Shown here: positions 11,347-22,583 of the stretch, piece after piece
How the letters are laid out: every line of letters starts with the position of its first letter
How positions within the stretch are numbered: the first letter of the stretch is position 1
Made by a program: the position numbers and the translations under genes
The notes under the pieces: model-generated
Seen by the model: only the letters and a program-made list of their open reading frames with translations
Databases searched by the model: none
What the model was told of the DNA's origin: nothing
DNA from: Erythroxylum novogranatense
Lineage: Eukaryota; Streptophyta; Magnoliopsida; Malpighiales; Erythroxylaceae
Length of the DNA stretch: 64,000 nucleotides
Direction of reading: 5' to 3'
NCBI GenBank assembly: GCA_029891385.1
Contig: CM057233.1
Location: 14,573,460 to 14,637,459, forward strand

Positions 11347-14300
11347 CACTACAACAAAACATGCATTTTGCGTAAATCGATAAACGCCGTAGAAGTTTCT
11401 ATAGAGGTCGCAGAAAACCTTCTACGATGTTCATTAAAACGTCACAATAGACGCCGTAGATGGTGGGTAGGTAATGGGTTTCACGACGCCCGAGTAAAGA
11501 CGTCGTAGAAGGCTTATCAATTTCGCGACGTTGATGAAGACGTCGGAAAAGAGGCATATAATTCGACGCTTGGAGAAAACGTCAGGATTGTTTGCTTTTG
11601 ACGACGTTGGGAGACGTCAGAAAACTTGATAATCTGCGACGCCAAATAAATAGACGTCGTGGATTGTCAAATATTTATTAAATTATAATTAATTTAGTAT
11701 AATTTTGGTAAATTTTGTTAATAATGGTTTAATATAAATTAGAAATTCATGATTTTTTTAATTGATCTGAATATTGGAAGAATTTATAATTTAATCAAAT
11801 TTAATTATTAATTTTAATTTTAAATTTTAGAGAAAAATTTAATTGAATAAATTTGATTTGTTATTAGGTTTTTGTTTAAATATGTTTTAGATTTCGAAAC
11901 AATTTTATTTAATTATTTGCTAAATATAAATTTAAATAAATATTAAAATAATATTTATTTAATAACTATTAAATATTATTTATGAATAATTTTTTAATAA
12001 TTCAACAATATTTTGAATATATAATGAATTTTAATAATTATTCATGTATAACAAGACTTGAATATATGCAAACAATTTATTATTTAAATTGCAAATCCTT
12101 AATATGTCATAAAACGAAAATTAAAATAAACAAAACGTCATAAGTGTTTAATATATCAAAATGAGTACATGTTTAGTCCGAACAAACATTATGTGTAGAA
12201 TATAAAAGTTCCAATCGATCTCGCATTTCTTTAAATTGTTTAGTCAATTGATCGACTTGAGATCGCAATTCCGATTAGCCCTCTTTGACTCTTCTAATTG
12301 CCTCAAGTCTCTTTCGTCAAGTATTCCTCGTGGTCGAGGCCCAATTCCCATGCTAACAATGTAATGCTCTAGTGCCCGGGACTTTATCGCACACTTCATC
12401 TACTGTCATCGGATGACCTTGTTCTATTGAATGTGTCATTTCATTACACATTAATTCCTGAAAAAGTAAGAATTAATTACATACACATTCTTATTTAACA
12501 AATATCTGTAAATGAACTATGTACTCACCCATTTTGCTTTGCTTTCTAGCTTGTCCATTGATCTTTACTTTCATCATAATGAGTGTGATACCATAGCTTC
12601 ATCCGGTCACACTCTTCTCCATCCCTCACACTCAGAGTAAAAAAAATATTACAAGAAATGCTTTTCATAAATTTGTAAATGTCAATCAAAGTAAAATATA
12701 ATTAAAAAGATGGTAACTCACAATCTCATATCGTATCGCTATAAAGGCCTTGGAGCCAAAGTTTGGTGGACATTTGACCTGACTCCTAGCCAGTTTGGCT
12801 TTCCGACTTTTGTCCTAATCATACACGTAGGAAAATCTATTATAACATCTATAAATCATAAATCATAAATACTAAAATATAATTAGTTATGAAAAAAGTT
12901 GTGAAATAAAGATTTGTTGATCTATCTGTCATCTATTCTGTCAATGAAATTAAATAATGATTAACAATCCTTGGACGTGAGTCTTTTTGTTATTATATGG
13001 ATACTAAGTTATTTAAACGGTAGTTTCTCAAGTTCTAAACCAAAAATGTTCGAAATTTAATTTGATAGCTTTGGATTACATGATGAAAAATAGGCACAAA
13101 TCTTGTCGATGGTGATTGCTAGCCCTAATATATCATTTTACTTCTATATAATTGTTTCAAGGTCCTTAACAACTTTGCATAAGCAGCATATAGGAGAATT
13201 ACATCATTTGTAAATGAGTAGTGATGTATCTTTATCATTTTGCATTTATAATAGTACTTGAAGGATCCCTTATTATTGATGTACTTGTCAATTAACTTTC
13301 ATAGAGCTTATATAAAAATTATGAATAGATAAGAGGATAAGCAATCCATTTTCCTTAGCCCTATTTCTTTATTGAATAATTGCGTAAGCTCTTTATTCAC
13401 CATAATGTTATAGGATGTTGTTATGATATATAGATCTATTAATTTGACGCATTTTTGGATATCCTAGAACCTATATTACATTAAGGATGAATTCTATTTA
13501 ACATTATCAAATTCCTTGTGCATGTCTATTTTCATCATATAACTCTTTATTAATTTATTTCTATAGCAATCCTCACGTTTCTTATATCAAGAGTATATTA
13601 TATCCTATATTCCTCCTTGAATGAATGATACTTAAATTGGATTAATGATTGAGCTTAGGTTACTTTCAATCTAGCGACTAACATCTTAGAAATTCTCTAG
13701 TATATTACATTATAAAAGATGTGGGTCTATAATCTTACATGATAAAAGGGTTAGATTCTTAGGAATGTGGAAAATAAAAGCTTTTTCCACTTAAACATTT
13801 TATCCTTTGAGGAGGTTTTAAGATTTCCTTTGAGACTAGACTTCCAACTGAAGCCATGTATTTTTTGAAAAATAGACAATGTTTCGACTAGGCCCTACTA
13901 TATTGTTTAGGTTCGCTATAGAGAGTCATGCCTATATCATCTTTATTGAAAGGTTTGGAGAGCCATTTAGCTTGATTTGTATTAATTGAGCTAATTATTA
14001 ATGTTTTAGATACTATAAAGAAGAAACACCATTAGCGGATCTATTTAATGTATTCTTGAAGTTATTGTAGAAAATCTTCTTCAAGTTAGATTGTTTGTTT
14101 TAGGTCATGCCGTTAGTCTATGGTAGTGTGTCTATTTTATTAGTGTTACTTTTGATTAGAATTACATTATTAAAGTATCTTGTATTTCTATCTCCAACCT
14201 TCCCTTGATTTGTTTTTTCTATTTCTAGAGTGACAATTTTAAGAGCTTGATTATAGGTCTAGAATGTTATGCTCTCTTTCAATTTTAAATTGTCATTGTT

Positions 14301-16850
14301 TGCATCTGCATAGAGATCTCTTAGCTTGTTTTTAAAGTTTTCCTTTTTATTTCGATATTGCTTGTAGTGTTGCTAAATTTCATTCTATTCAATGCATTTA
14401 TTATTGGTTAGATAATTATTAAATTTAAAGGGGTCATTTATTTGAAATAATTTTTAGATGAAATAATTAAGTCGAGAAGCTAATATAGATTATCTTTAAT
14501 ATCTTAAGGTCATATGCCACTATAATTCTTCCATTATAATAGGATTAATGGTTTGTTAAAGCTATCTATGATTTTCTAAAAACTTTAGATTCCTCTAAAC
14601 TTGTTTGCTTTTAGTTTTGTTTGTAGTAATTTAACTAAATTTGGCTTATTTATGATTAAATAGTTAAAACCATTACTTATTAGGAAATTGATATCCCTAA
14701 CATTTCATGTGATTATTAAAATTAAGAGGTGGTAAAAGACTTAAAACTTTTTTAGCCTTATTTTTGGCTCTCCTTCTTGGTCATTTTTTATTTAATAATG
14801 AAAATTTTCCCCTTTACTTCAAATCTTGATCTACAATAATTGAATCAATAGGTATGGCTTGAAATTGGTTGCATAATGGAATAGGAACTAGATCATGATT
14901 AATTAATGGCACTCTTTTCTCTTATACATCATTAAAACAATTTGTTTCCCTTTGTTAGATCTCTTATCCTTTTCCTAGTTAGTTTATATAAGATTTTATT
15001 TATGTTTGTACAATTTTTTTCTATTATATGACATCAATTTAGACTCCATTAAGTTCCCATCTTCATTTAATCTTTTGAGCCTAATTGTTTCTACTAAAAC
15101 TTTATTTACCTCCACTTATAAGCAAATTTTAGTATGTCATAGTCCACTTGTAAGCAAATTTTGTATGTCCTATTCTCACCCATACATATTATTCTTCCAT
15201 TGGAACTAGCAAAGTTGCTTATTCCATTGGATCATCTACTATATAGAAACAAAATGATTGAGAATTATAGAGTGACCAAGCAAGCTAATGTTCTCTAATA
15301 ACAATGACTTTAATATCTTTAAAATACCACTATGATATTGTATACATGCCATATAGAGAGAAAGAATGCTAGATCTTTTCAAAATCAGACTCAAGACTGC
15401 CACATGCAGACTTACAATACCTTAAACCTCATCAAGAAATTCTCTATTTAATGGCATCAAGCTTAGCATTAACATAAATCTAGTTATCAGATATAGACTA
15501 CCAATTAGCTAAATACTGACAATAACCACATATAAGCAATGTATGATCATTATAATATCATAGGATAACAAATACAACATTGGAATCTAATGTAGTTAGG
15601 CACTGACACAAAAGAGTAGCAGCATTCAAAGTAAATGCAAGTCAAGGTGGATTGAAAAGACTGTAGCATGGTTATGGATCTCAAAAGGATGACTATAACA
15701 TTTTAGGGGATGCTATTAAAAGTATAGTGAAATTTACTTAGTATATTCAGATATTGAAGACTCCATAATCTATAGGAAATTAATGGGAGATTAAAGTCTA
15801 AACTTTACATTAATATTGTTATTCAAAATGAATAAATGATAGTATATATTCAGCCAAACTATATATGTTAATTTTCAATGAGTTCAATGGTGACTAGCAT
15901 AAGCTAGTCACCATTGGATCAAAATAAGATGTTGAAGTCCACCAGAAGCTAAACAAACATTTAAGTTCAACCTCAGTTCAATCGAAGACCATTCAAAGGA
16001 AAGCCAACAACAAACATGAACTCCAAAATAAAACAATAGCATAGAAGGTTAATTACCTTTAGAATTTGCTCCACTGCTAATGACACCACAGTTGATTGAT
16101 CTTTTGAACTTGTAGGAATAACAGTTATATGCACTGTTAAAGTTATAAGTTGAGATGGCGAAAAGGCTATAGGAACGAAAAGGCTGATGAACATAAGGCT
16201 GGGAAGAAGATACTGTCACACAATGCAAACCCAAATGCATTGTGTTATAGATAATCAAAATTAACGATTAAGCAAGCTTAAACCCAGATTAAATCGTCAA
16301 CTACAATCGACTCACATTAATCGCAAGCAAAGTCGTTCGATGACTTACCTCAACCAGTACGACATGCCCTCCGACTGTAAATGACAAAAGCTCAAAAATT
16401 GGTGACACAAACTCCATAGATTCCAAGCGCGACAGAGGATGAGAGAGGGAAGGTGGAGGAAGACGGAAGGCGACAGATTTCACAGATCGATTCCAAGCGC
16501 GAGCGGGAGAAAGAAGCTCTAACCTCTGATTTTCATTTACACAGAAGCTGAGACGGCATCGTTATGAGGGGCGGCAACACGACGTCGTCTCATTTGGTGG
16601 GGAAGGGGATAAATTAAATACGTGGACTGGGCATTTCCCTACGTTTAATTCTAACAAACGTCGTGTTTTCTATTTTGGCACGTCTTTCTACTAAGACGAC
16701 GTCAAAAACATCATTTTTTGGCGACGTCTGAATACAACGTCGCAGAATCTACGAATCTTTCATGACGTCTTACCAGACGTCGCGAAATCCTCACACCATT
16801 CGCGACATCTACTTTAAAAACAACGCAAAAAGCATAGCTTTGTTGTAGTG
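11347..16850. mobile_element. CACTA-2: 5.5-kb CACTA (En/Spm) element
   Basis: Begins CACTACAACAAAACATGCA and ends with the reverse complement of CACTACAACAAAGCTATGC, a 12-bp perfect TIR that continues imperfectly. It is flanked by CTA at 11344-11346 and CTA at 16851-16853. About 300 bp at each end (11370-11660 and 16560-16830) carry clustered GACGTC and CGACG motifs; the left end also has GTAGAAG words. The interior is 5 kb of AT-rich DNA with one decayed En/Spm-type coding region (12140-12830, minus). Around 15970-16560 the composition changes and resembles an exon/5' UTR on the minus strand. It is probably a decayed autonomous element. Confidence 0.95.
12140..12830 (-). pseudogene. Degenerate plant transposase-type (Ptta/En/Spm) ORF in CACTA-2
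   Basis: On the minus strand short stretches are recognisable in shifting frames: GKPNWLGVRSNVHQ (about 12750-12800), DRMKLWYHTHYDES (about 12560-12610), EMTHSIEQGHPMTVDEVCDK (about 12380-12440) and a terminal coiled-coil-like ELRSQVDQLTKQFKEMRDRL (about 12200-12260). The order resembles the plant transposase (Ptta/En/Spm) domain found in CACTA elements. Stops and frame changes are frequent, and probable intron boundaries (for example CTTTTTCAG|GAATTAATG at about 12455) separate blocks. It cannot encode a working protein. Confidence 0.55.
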
Positions 16851-16853
16851 CTA

Positions 16854-18000
16854 TTTTCTCTGTAACTTGCATCATTTTTTTTAATTGTCTCATTTGCATG
16901 TAGGTCTATCGACCTCCTCAGACCCTACTTCAGTGCGGGACTTCAAACTAGGTACAATGATGATGGTGATGATGATGAATTTCTTCGTGCATTACTAGAT
17001 GCAAAATCATTAATAATATTATCAAAATTAATATTGTTCAACATATCCTTCTCGATAAATAAAATAACTAAATCATTCAATCTATTACAGTCTTATTTAA
17101 TTATCAAATAATTTTATTTAATCATCAAATACATCCAACTATATACGGTCATATTTAATTATCAAATAATTACTATTATTATTTAATTATCATGACATGT
17201 TTAATAGAATCATAAGAATTTTATAATAAATGAAACCGCTTATGTAATCATTGAATTGAGTAACTTAAATTATTTGATTTAGTCATATTACCATTAAACT
17301 TATGTGAATCTCTACAACACAAATCTAACAATTATTACATTACTTGTGGCAAAGTATAATGAAAATTATAATTACAAAATTAAATTATTTAATAATGTTT
17401 AATTATATCTTTATAAATAAGTAATCAAAAATTAAAAGGAGAAAGCAGAAATAAACATAATATCATTTAATATTAATGTTCTGATTTAAAACGCCAATAT
17501 AATGGCACATTAATGACAAATTACAAATTAATTACAATATATTCAAATACTTAATAAGATAAAATACATTTAAAACTTTAATTTTAAATTATCACTTAGA
17601 ATTCATAAGACAAAATCATAAAAAATTTTGCCGTCAATTTTTAGTTGAAGTATCTTAGATTCATATTTTGATGAAAATAAAAAAATAGAGGGTAAGAAAT
17701 ATACTCAAATGTTTTAAAGGTATTTATAAATTTAACAAGTTAATATTATAAAGCTAATAAAGGAAACTATTTAGCTTTCAAGATTAAATAACCTTAACTT
17801 TCTCATTAAATTATTTATTAGTTAACATTAACTTTTTCTTCTCCTTTGACTAACAATTAAGGATTTACTACCTTTCTAACTGAAAAAATGCAAAAAATAT
17901 ACTGCTGAAATATATTGAAGGTGGGCTCCTAGTGAGAAGGGCACTGCTCAAACCCATCAACCAAGTACTCCCTAATACCTATATAAATATATAAAAACAT
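16854..18000. other. AT-rich intergenic stretch
   Basis: Directly after CACTA-2 a T-rich run ending GCATGTAG (about 16898-16905) looks like an intron acceptor, followed by about 60 bp of unidentified possible exon. From about 16980 to 18000 I see only AT-rich DNA with no long ORF or repeat family that I can name. Confidence 0.4.
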
Positions 18001-18187
18001 TTAATGGAATAAAATAAAAATAAAAATTGATGAAACAAACAATGTCGACTACTGTGCTACCATGAACGATTGAAAGTAGTTATTGCTTATGTGATTGGGA
18101 TAGTTAACAGAGAGATATTTAGGTTTTAAGGAAAGAAGGACTGCTGAACGCCAACTACCCCATGAATCTTGTGTTTATTATCCCTAA
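18001..18187. repeat. Dispersed repeat family copy, left of MITE
   Basis: Shares TTAATGGAATAAAAT, a GAACGCCAAC block and GTGTTTATTnTCCCTAA with the copy at 21058-21260. It is the left half of a repeat split by the MITE at 18188. Confidence 0.75.
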
Positions 18188-19163
18188 CGTAGCGTTTGGT
18201 TGTCGTCCTCATGAGTGAGGACGAATAACAAGGACATAAAAGTTTTGTGTCTCGTAATGTTTGCTTGTTGTTTTCACCTATTTTTGTTCAGTCTTCAGAA
18301 CACAAGAATAGAAATTTTTTGTTCCTTCCAAGACTGTGGTACAAGATTTCTTGTCCTAAGAACAAAAAAAAATATATATATAAGGAAATGTCAGAAATAC
18401 CCCTCCCCACTTAAGCAATTTTTTATTCTTAATTATATTATTAAACTTATCATCATCATCGTCGTCGTCGTCGTCATCATCATCATAATAATAATAAATT
18501 AATAATAATAATAATAATTAATAATAATAAATTAATAATAATAATAATAATGATGATGATGATGATGACAACGACGACACGATGATGATGATGATTATTA
18601 TTATTATTGTTGTTATTATTATTATTATTATTATTATAAATTTTGAACTTATTAATATTATTATTATTATTATATGAAATTAATTATCTTTTATATTATT
18701 ATGATTATTATTATTATTATTATTATGATTATTATTATTAATTTTCTTCTCTTCTTCTTCTATCATTATTTATTATTATTATTATTATTATTTAATTTTT
18801 TAAATATTATTATTATTATTACAAATTAATTTCTTATTGTTATTGTTATTATTATTATTTGTTAACTTTTTTACTAATACAAATCATTCGTTTTAAAATA
18901 ATCATTGAATTATATATTTCCAATCATATTATATTGCAGGGGCATTTTCGTCATTGATAATGTTTTTATGTTCTGTCCATTGCAACCAAACACATTTTTG
19001 TCCTCGAGACGAAGACAGTTTTTTCTATTATGTTCATCACAACCAAACACTTCACTGTCTCCAATTTTTGTTCAGTTCTGTCTCCAAATTTTTGTCTCGT
19101 TCTATCTCCAAATTTTTGTCTTGTTCCGTCTTTGCATATTGAAGACAACAACCAAACGCAGCA
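18188..19163. mobile_element. 976-bp Tourist-like (PIF/Harbinger-type) MITE
   Basis: Terminal inverted repeats: left CGTAGCGTTTGGTTGTCGTC, right end the reverse complement of TGCTGCGTTTGGTTGTTGTC, imperfect over about 20 bp. TAA occurs on both sides (18185-18187 and 19164-19166). A subterminal pair, AAATACCCCT near 18394 and AGGGGCATTT near 18938, extends the symmetry. No transposase is encoded; the centre is triplet repeat. A paralogous site at 21224-21260 has the flanks joined with a single TAA, which supports the exact boundaries. Superfamily is assigned from the TAA duplication; a hAT origin is less likely. Confidence 0.88.
18440..18880. repeat. Compound triplet-repeat core with inverted symmetry
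   Basis: Inside the MITE, runs of CAT, CGT, CAT, AAT, then GAT, ACG, GAT and ATT follow one another. The left CAT/CGT/CAT block mirrors the right GATGAT/ACGACG/GATGAT block, so the strand can fold back on itself over more than 100 bp. Confidence 0.85.
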
Positions 19164-19640
19164 TAAAGTTGAGATGTCAAGTGAAAGAGACGCATTTCTA
19201 AATGAAAGAGAAAGCACGACAAACCTTTTGCAGTGCTTTGTAAGTAAAAAAAAAAAGAACAAATTTATATTAAATTTATTTTTTAAAATAAATGTCTATG
19301 ATAACAAAATTTTAAATGAATTTAATTTTTATTCTTAACTTATTTTATTAATGAATTTATAACACTTATAAATAAGAATTGCAAATAAATATTATAAATA
19401 AATTTAATACTATATTCGATATTATCATCATTTTAAATGTCTCAATAAGATCTTTATAATATTATATTTTGTATACAATAATATATATTTTACATTTAAT
19501 TACTTATCAAATTATGTAAATAAATAAAATTATAAAAAACAAGAAAATATGTTAAAAATATACAAGTTTTGTGCATAAATAATAACATACTAATATCTGG
19601 AGTGATTTTATTATACCAAAACATCTCAAATTTAATGTCT
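19164..19640. repeat. Dispersed repeat family copy, right of MITE
   Basis: 19164-19255 matches 21236-21360 (GAGATGTCAAGTGAAAG, GAGAAAGCACGAC, CCTTTTGCAGTG). From about 19320 it matches the AT-rich parts of the 1.02-kb duplication (ATTCTTAACnTATTTTATTAATGAATTTATAA). The family thus unites the 3-5 kb and 18-21 kb regions. Confidence 0.75.
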
Positions 19641-19714
19641 TGAGTCGAAAATGACCTTAAAGTATATAGTACGTTATTACTTTTTTTGGTGAGGAGGGGA
19701 AGGGCTGGGGAAAG

Positions 19715-20269
19715 CTAGTTCCGCAGAAAGACAATAGATTGACGACAATCGCCTTCGAGGTGCAAATGAAGCCCGGGGGGAGTCAACCAATAAGACCACA
19801 TGGGTACCTGTGACGATCCAATCTTAGCAAGGAAGTCTGCACAATGATTGTCTTCGCGAAGAATATGGTAAAGGGAGGAACGCCACTGTCTAGCGAATAG
19901 GTCCTGGATATCCCGAATAAGAACAAGGTGAGGATGACAGGGTTGTGACAAGTCGGAAATAAGATTAACCACAACTAAGCAGTCGGTTTTTACAAGCACA
20001 CTACGGTACCCCAAGTTCCACGTGAGTTGTAGACCATGTTTGAGCCCCTGTAATTCTGCGAGTATATTTGTCGCTATACCAACCAAGCCAGAGAACCCTG
20101 CAATCCGATAGCCCTCCATGTCTCTAATAAGACCCCCATACTCCGCTCTATCGGGATTACCAACTACACTCCCATCAGTATTAAGCTTCACAAAATCAGG
20201 AGGTGGCTTGGTCCAAGCGATCCACCTAGGGGGACGGTGAGATGCCAAGTTTGCTCCCGAGTCGAACAC
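19715..20269 (-). CDS. LINE-type RNase H domain ORF (truncated non-LTR element)
   Basis: A 184-codon open frame with a complete plant RVT_3/RNase H-like domain. The domain begins WTKPPPDFVKLNTDGSVVGN (first acidic residue in NTDGS), then LAELQGLKHGL (catalytic E), VLVKTDCLVVV (second D) and HILREDNHCADFLAKIG (the terminal acidic/H region). This arrangement is typical of the C-terminal RNase H of plant LINE elements and of the putative ribonuclease H proteins derived from them. Upstream sequence (20270-20400, minus) continues in other frames with weak similarity, so the start ATG is not necessarily original. No reverse transcriptase is found. It is probably a 5'-truncated LINE end; the acidic residues are all retained, which is unusual in this window. 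Confidence 0.75.
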   Translation of the reverse strand: MFDSGANLASHRPPRWIAWTKPPPDFVKLNTDGSVVGNPDRAEYGGLIRDMEGYRIAGFSGLVGIATNILAELQGLKHGLQLTWNLGYRSVLVKTDCLVVVNLISDLSQPCHPHLVLIRDIQDLFARQWRSSLYHILREDNHCADFLAKIGSSQVPMWSYWLTPPGLHLHLEGDCRQSIVFLRN

Positions 20270-21057
20270 GCTAAGACAGTTCTACATAAGCGAATGATGC
20301 CAAAATCTTTGGATCTTGGTAAACAAAGACTCACCATTAATGATCGCTTTATTATGGGTACATCAAATGACCCAACATTCAATTAGAAATCGAAGTATGG
20401 AGGTCGTGGTGGCATGTGGGCAAACACATTTGACGCCACTGATGTAATGTGATTTGGAGAGATGGCTTAAAGTAAACAATGTTCTTTATTGTGTACCATC
20501 CCTATTTGATTATGTAATAAGTGAACAATGTCTTGACAGATGGCGTTAAAGTAAACAATGTGTACTATTTACATTTGAAAATAGTAATCGTTGATGTGAT
20601 GTGAGTCTGCTAAGTGGAGTGACATTTCAATGCCACCGAAGTTTGAAAATATTTATTGATGATGAGGTTTGACTACGATAGATAGGAGATATTTAAGATT
20701 GGAACACCAGCTGTTGAAATTTTGAAGATAAAAAGAAGACGAAGGGGATGGGATAAGAAAAATTTTAAACAATATGTAATACACTTATATTTTTATTATT
20801 AAATTTGGTTACCTTATATAGGTAAAATTCAAATAACTAAAATAAAATTTTCAACCACCAAATCTAGTTTATAAGATAACATTAGATATAATCTAAGACT
20901 TATTCTAAGATAATCTAAGACCTATTCTAAAGAAATTTAAATATCTTTAAATTTTGAATTAATTCCTAACACCAACTTTTAAACTGATAAATTTAAATAT
21001 CTTTAAATTTTGAATTAATTCTACCACCAACTTTTAAATTAATAAATGTGTAGATAA
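20270..21057. other. Repeat-rich intergenic DNA
   Basis: 20430-20720 contains two imperfect copies of the CAATGT/TACCATC/GATGTGATGT family seen at 3.7-5 kb, including GAGATGGCTTAAAGTAAACAATG. 20720-21057 is AT-rich with a local direct repeat of TAAATATCTTTAAATTTTGA (near 20936 and 20990). No gene is seen. Confidence 0.6.
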
Positions 21058-21450
21058 AATTTAATGGAATAAAATTAAAATTGATGATTAACTGAAACAC
21101 TAATCTAGGTAGCAAACAAACAATTAATATCCACCGTTGGGATGTCATGCCCGTTTGAAAGCAATTATTGCAGATGCGAGAGGAAATAATGTCTACCGAA
21201 CGCCAACAAGCTCAAGAGTCTCGTGTTTATTTTCCCTAAAGCTGAGATGTCAAGTGAAAGGGAAGCAATCCCACAGCTACGGAGGGATTGATATGACTTG
21301 GCCTGTATCAGACAAATAAAAGAGAAAGCACGACGAACCTTTTGCAGTGTATTTGTAAGTAAAAAAAGAAAAAGAAAAAAGAGAAAAGCAAATAAATAAA
21401 TTTATATTAAATTTATTTTTTAAAAATAAATGTATATTTTGGCAGTGAAA
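21058..21450. repeat. Dispersed repeat family copy with the MITE empty site
   Basis: Parallel to 18001-18187 plus 19164-19260 but without the MITE: GTGTTTATTTTCCCTAAAGC reads straight into TGAGATGTCAAGTGAAAG. It has its own 50-bp extra segment around 21265-21315 that is absent from the other copy. Confidence 0.75.
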
Positions 21451-22133
21451 GCTAGTTTTACTCAAATATATTAATCTTATTCGTTAGGCTTTACTACTAT
21501 AGCTGATATTAATGAAAAGTTTTGATAAGGGAGAGAAGTTAGACTTGGTTTAAATGAGTTAATTATAGACATAAAATATATCATAAATCAATTCAAAACT
21601 TTAAGGTAGTTTCCTCATTATTATGTCGTATTTTGATGTAAGATGACTCTCCTTAGATAATTTTCAAATAGGTGTAGGTTATTTCTTAGTAAAATTTTCA
21701 AATTAATATTTATTTGTTAGTTATTTTATTTTATTAAAAATAATGTATTTTAAACTTTTAGAGTTTTATTTTATAATTTTAGCATAAATTTATAACTAGA
21801 AATTTTACATTCATCGACATTAAATATACTTTTCAATACAAAATTTTTAGTCTTATAATTTAAAGTTCAAACACGAACTAGCTAATGTGTTTGTTTTCCA
21901 CCAAAGTATATATATTGAAATTTTCTTTTGCTTTTTTTAAATATTTAAATACGAAATTGAGACTATTGTATCCTCAAGTTGGGAACGTCATCTTCAAAAG
22001 TGAACCAACCGCGTAGGCATAGCAGTACGTAGCAGCAACAGTACTAGAATTCTAATCACAAGGAGGCAGGGAGTGATTGTCCACAAATCGTACTAAAATT
22101 CATTTATCTTCAAGTGTGAATCCTTCAAAAAAG

Positions 22134-22583
22134 TCAGTAGACGCATTTAAAGTTTAGTACGAAAAATGTCTTCTTATCTTCCATGTGGCCAAAATCTGTG
22201 AGAGCAAGATTCAAAGCAAAGACACGCCTTCTGTAATCCATCGTCCGTAGTAATCTTTCAGGTTGACAGACAGCAAAATCTGTTTTCTTGAAAGGCCAAG
22301 AGCAAGAAAGAAAAATCAATGGACAGAACTGTAACATATTTTCTAAACATATAGTCATCTTATATAAAAATAAAACAAGAGAACTTGAATCCAAATTAGA
22401 GAATTCACAAAAGATAGATTCTAAACAAGGTTGATAGATAATACTTAATTTTGTAAAGTTATTGTTAACAATTATGTGTTGATGTTCTAATATATCAAAC
22501 AAATCAATCATTACACTCATTAACATATCAATTGTATAAAGTGTTGAAACATAAATGAACCTGCCATTTAGAAGCAAATTCAA
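22134..22583 (-). CDS. Unrecognised open reading frame, 149 codons
   Basis: A continuous minus-strand frame. Its C-terminal third (about 22140-22310) has more balanced base composition and reads PERLLRTMDYRRRVFALNLA; the N-terminal part is AT-rich and may be chance or intron. I do not recognise a family. It could be one decayed exon of a gene, or nothing. No promoter or neighbour clarifies it. Confidence 0.2.
   Translation of the reverse strand: MNLLLNGRFIYVSTLYTIDMLMSVMIDLFDILEHQHIIVNNNFTKLSIIYQPCLESIFCEFSNLDSSSLVLFLYKMTICLENMLQFCPLIFLSCSWPFKKTDFAVCQPERLLRTMDYRRRVFALNLALTDFGHMEDKKTFFVLNFKCVY

Noticed and set aside
16903..16960. Squalene epoxidase exon (DLLRP-like run) after CACTA-2
   Set aside because: Only five matching residues in one of three frames; could be chance, so not annotated as such.
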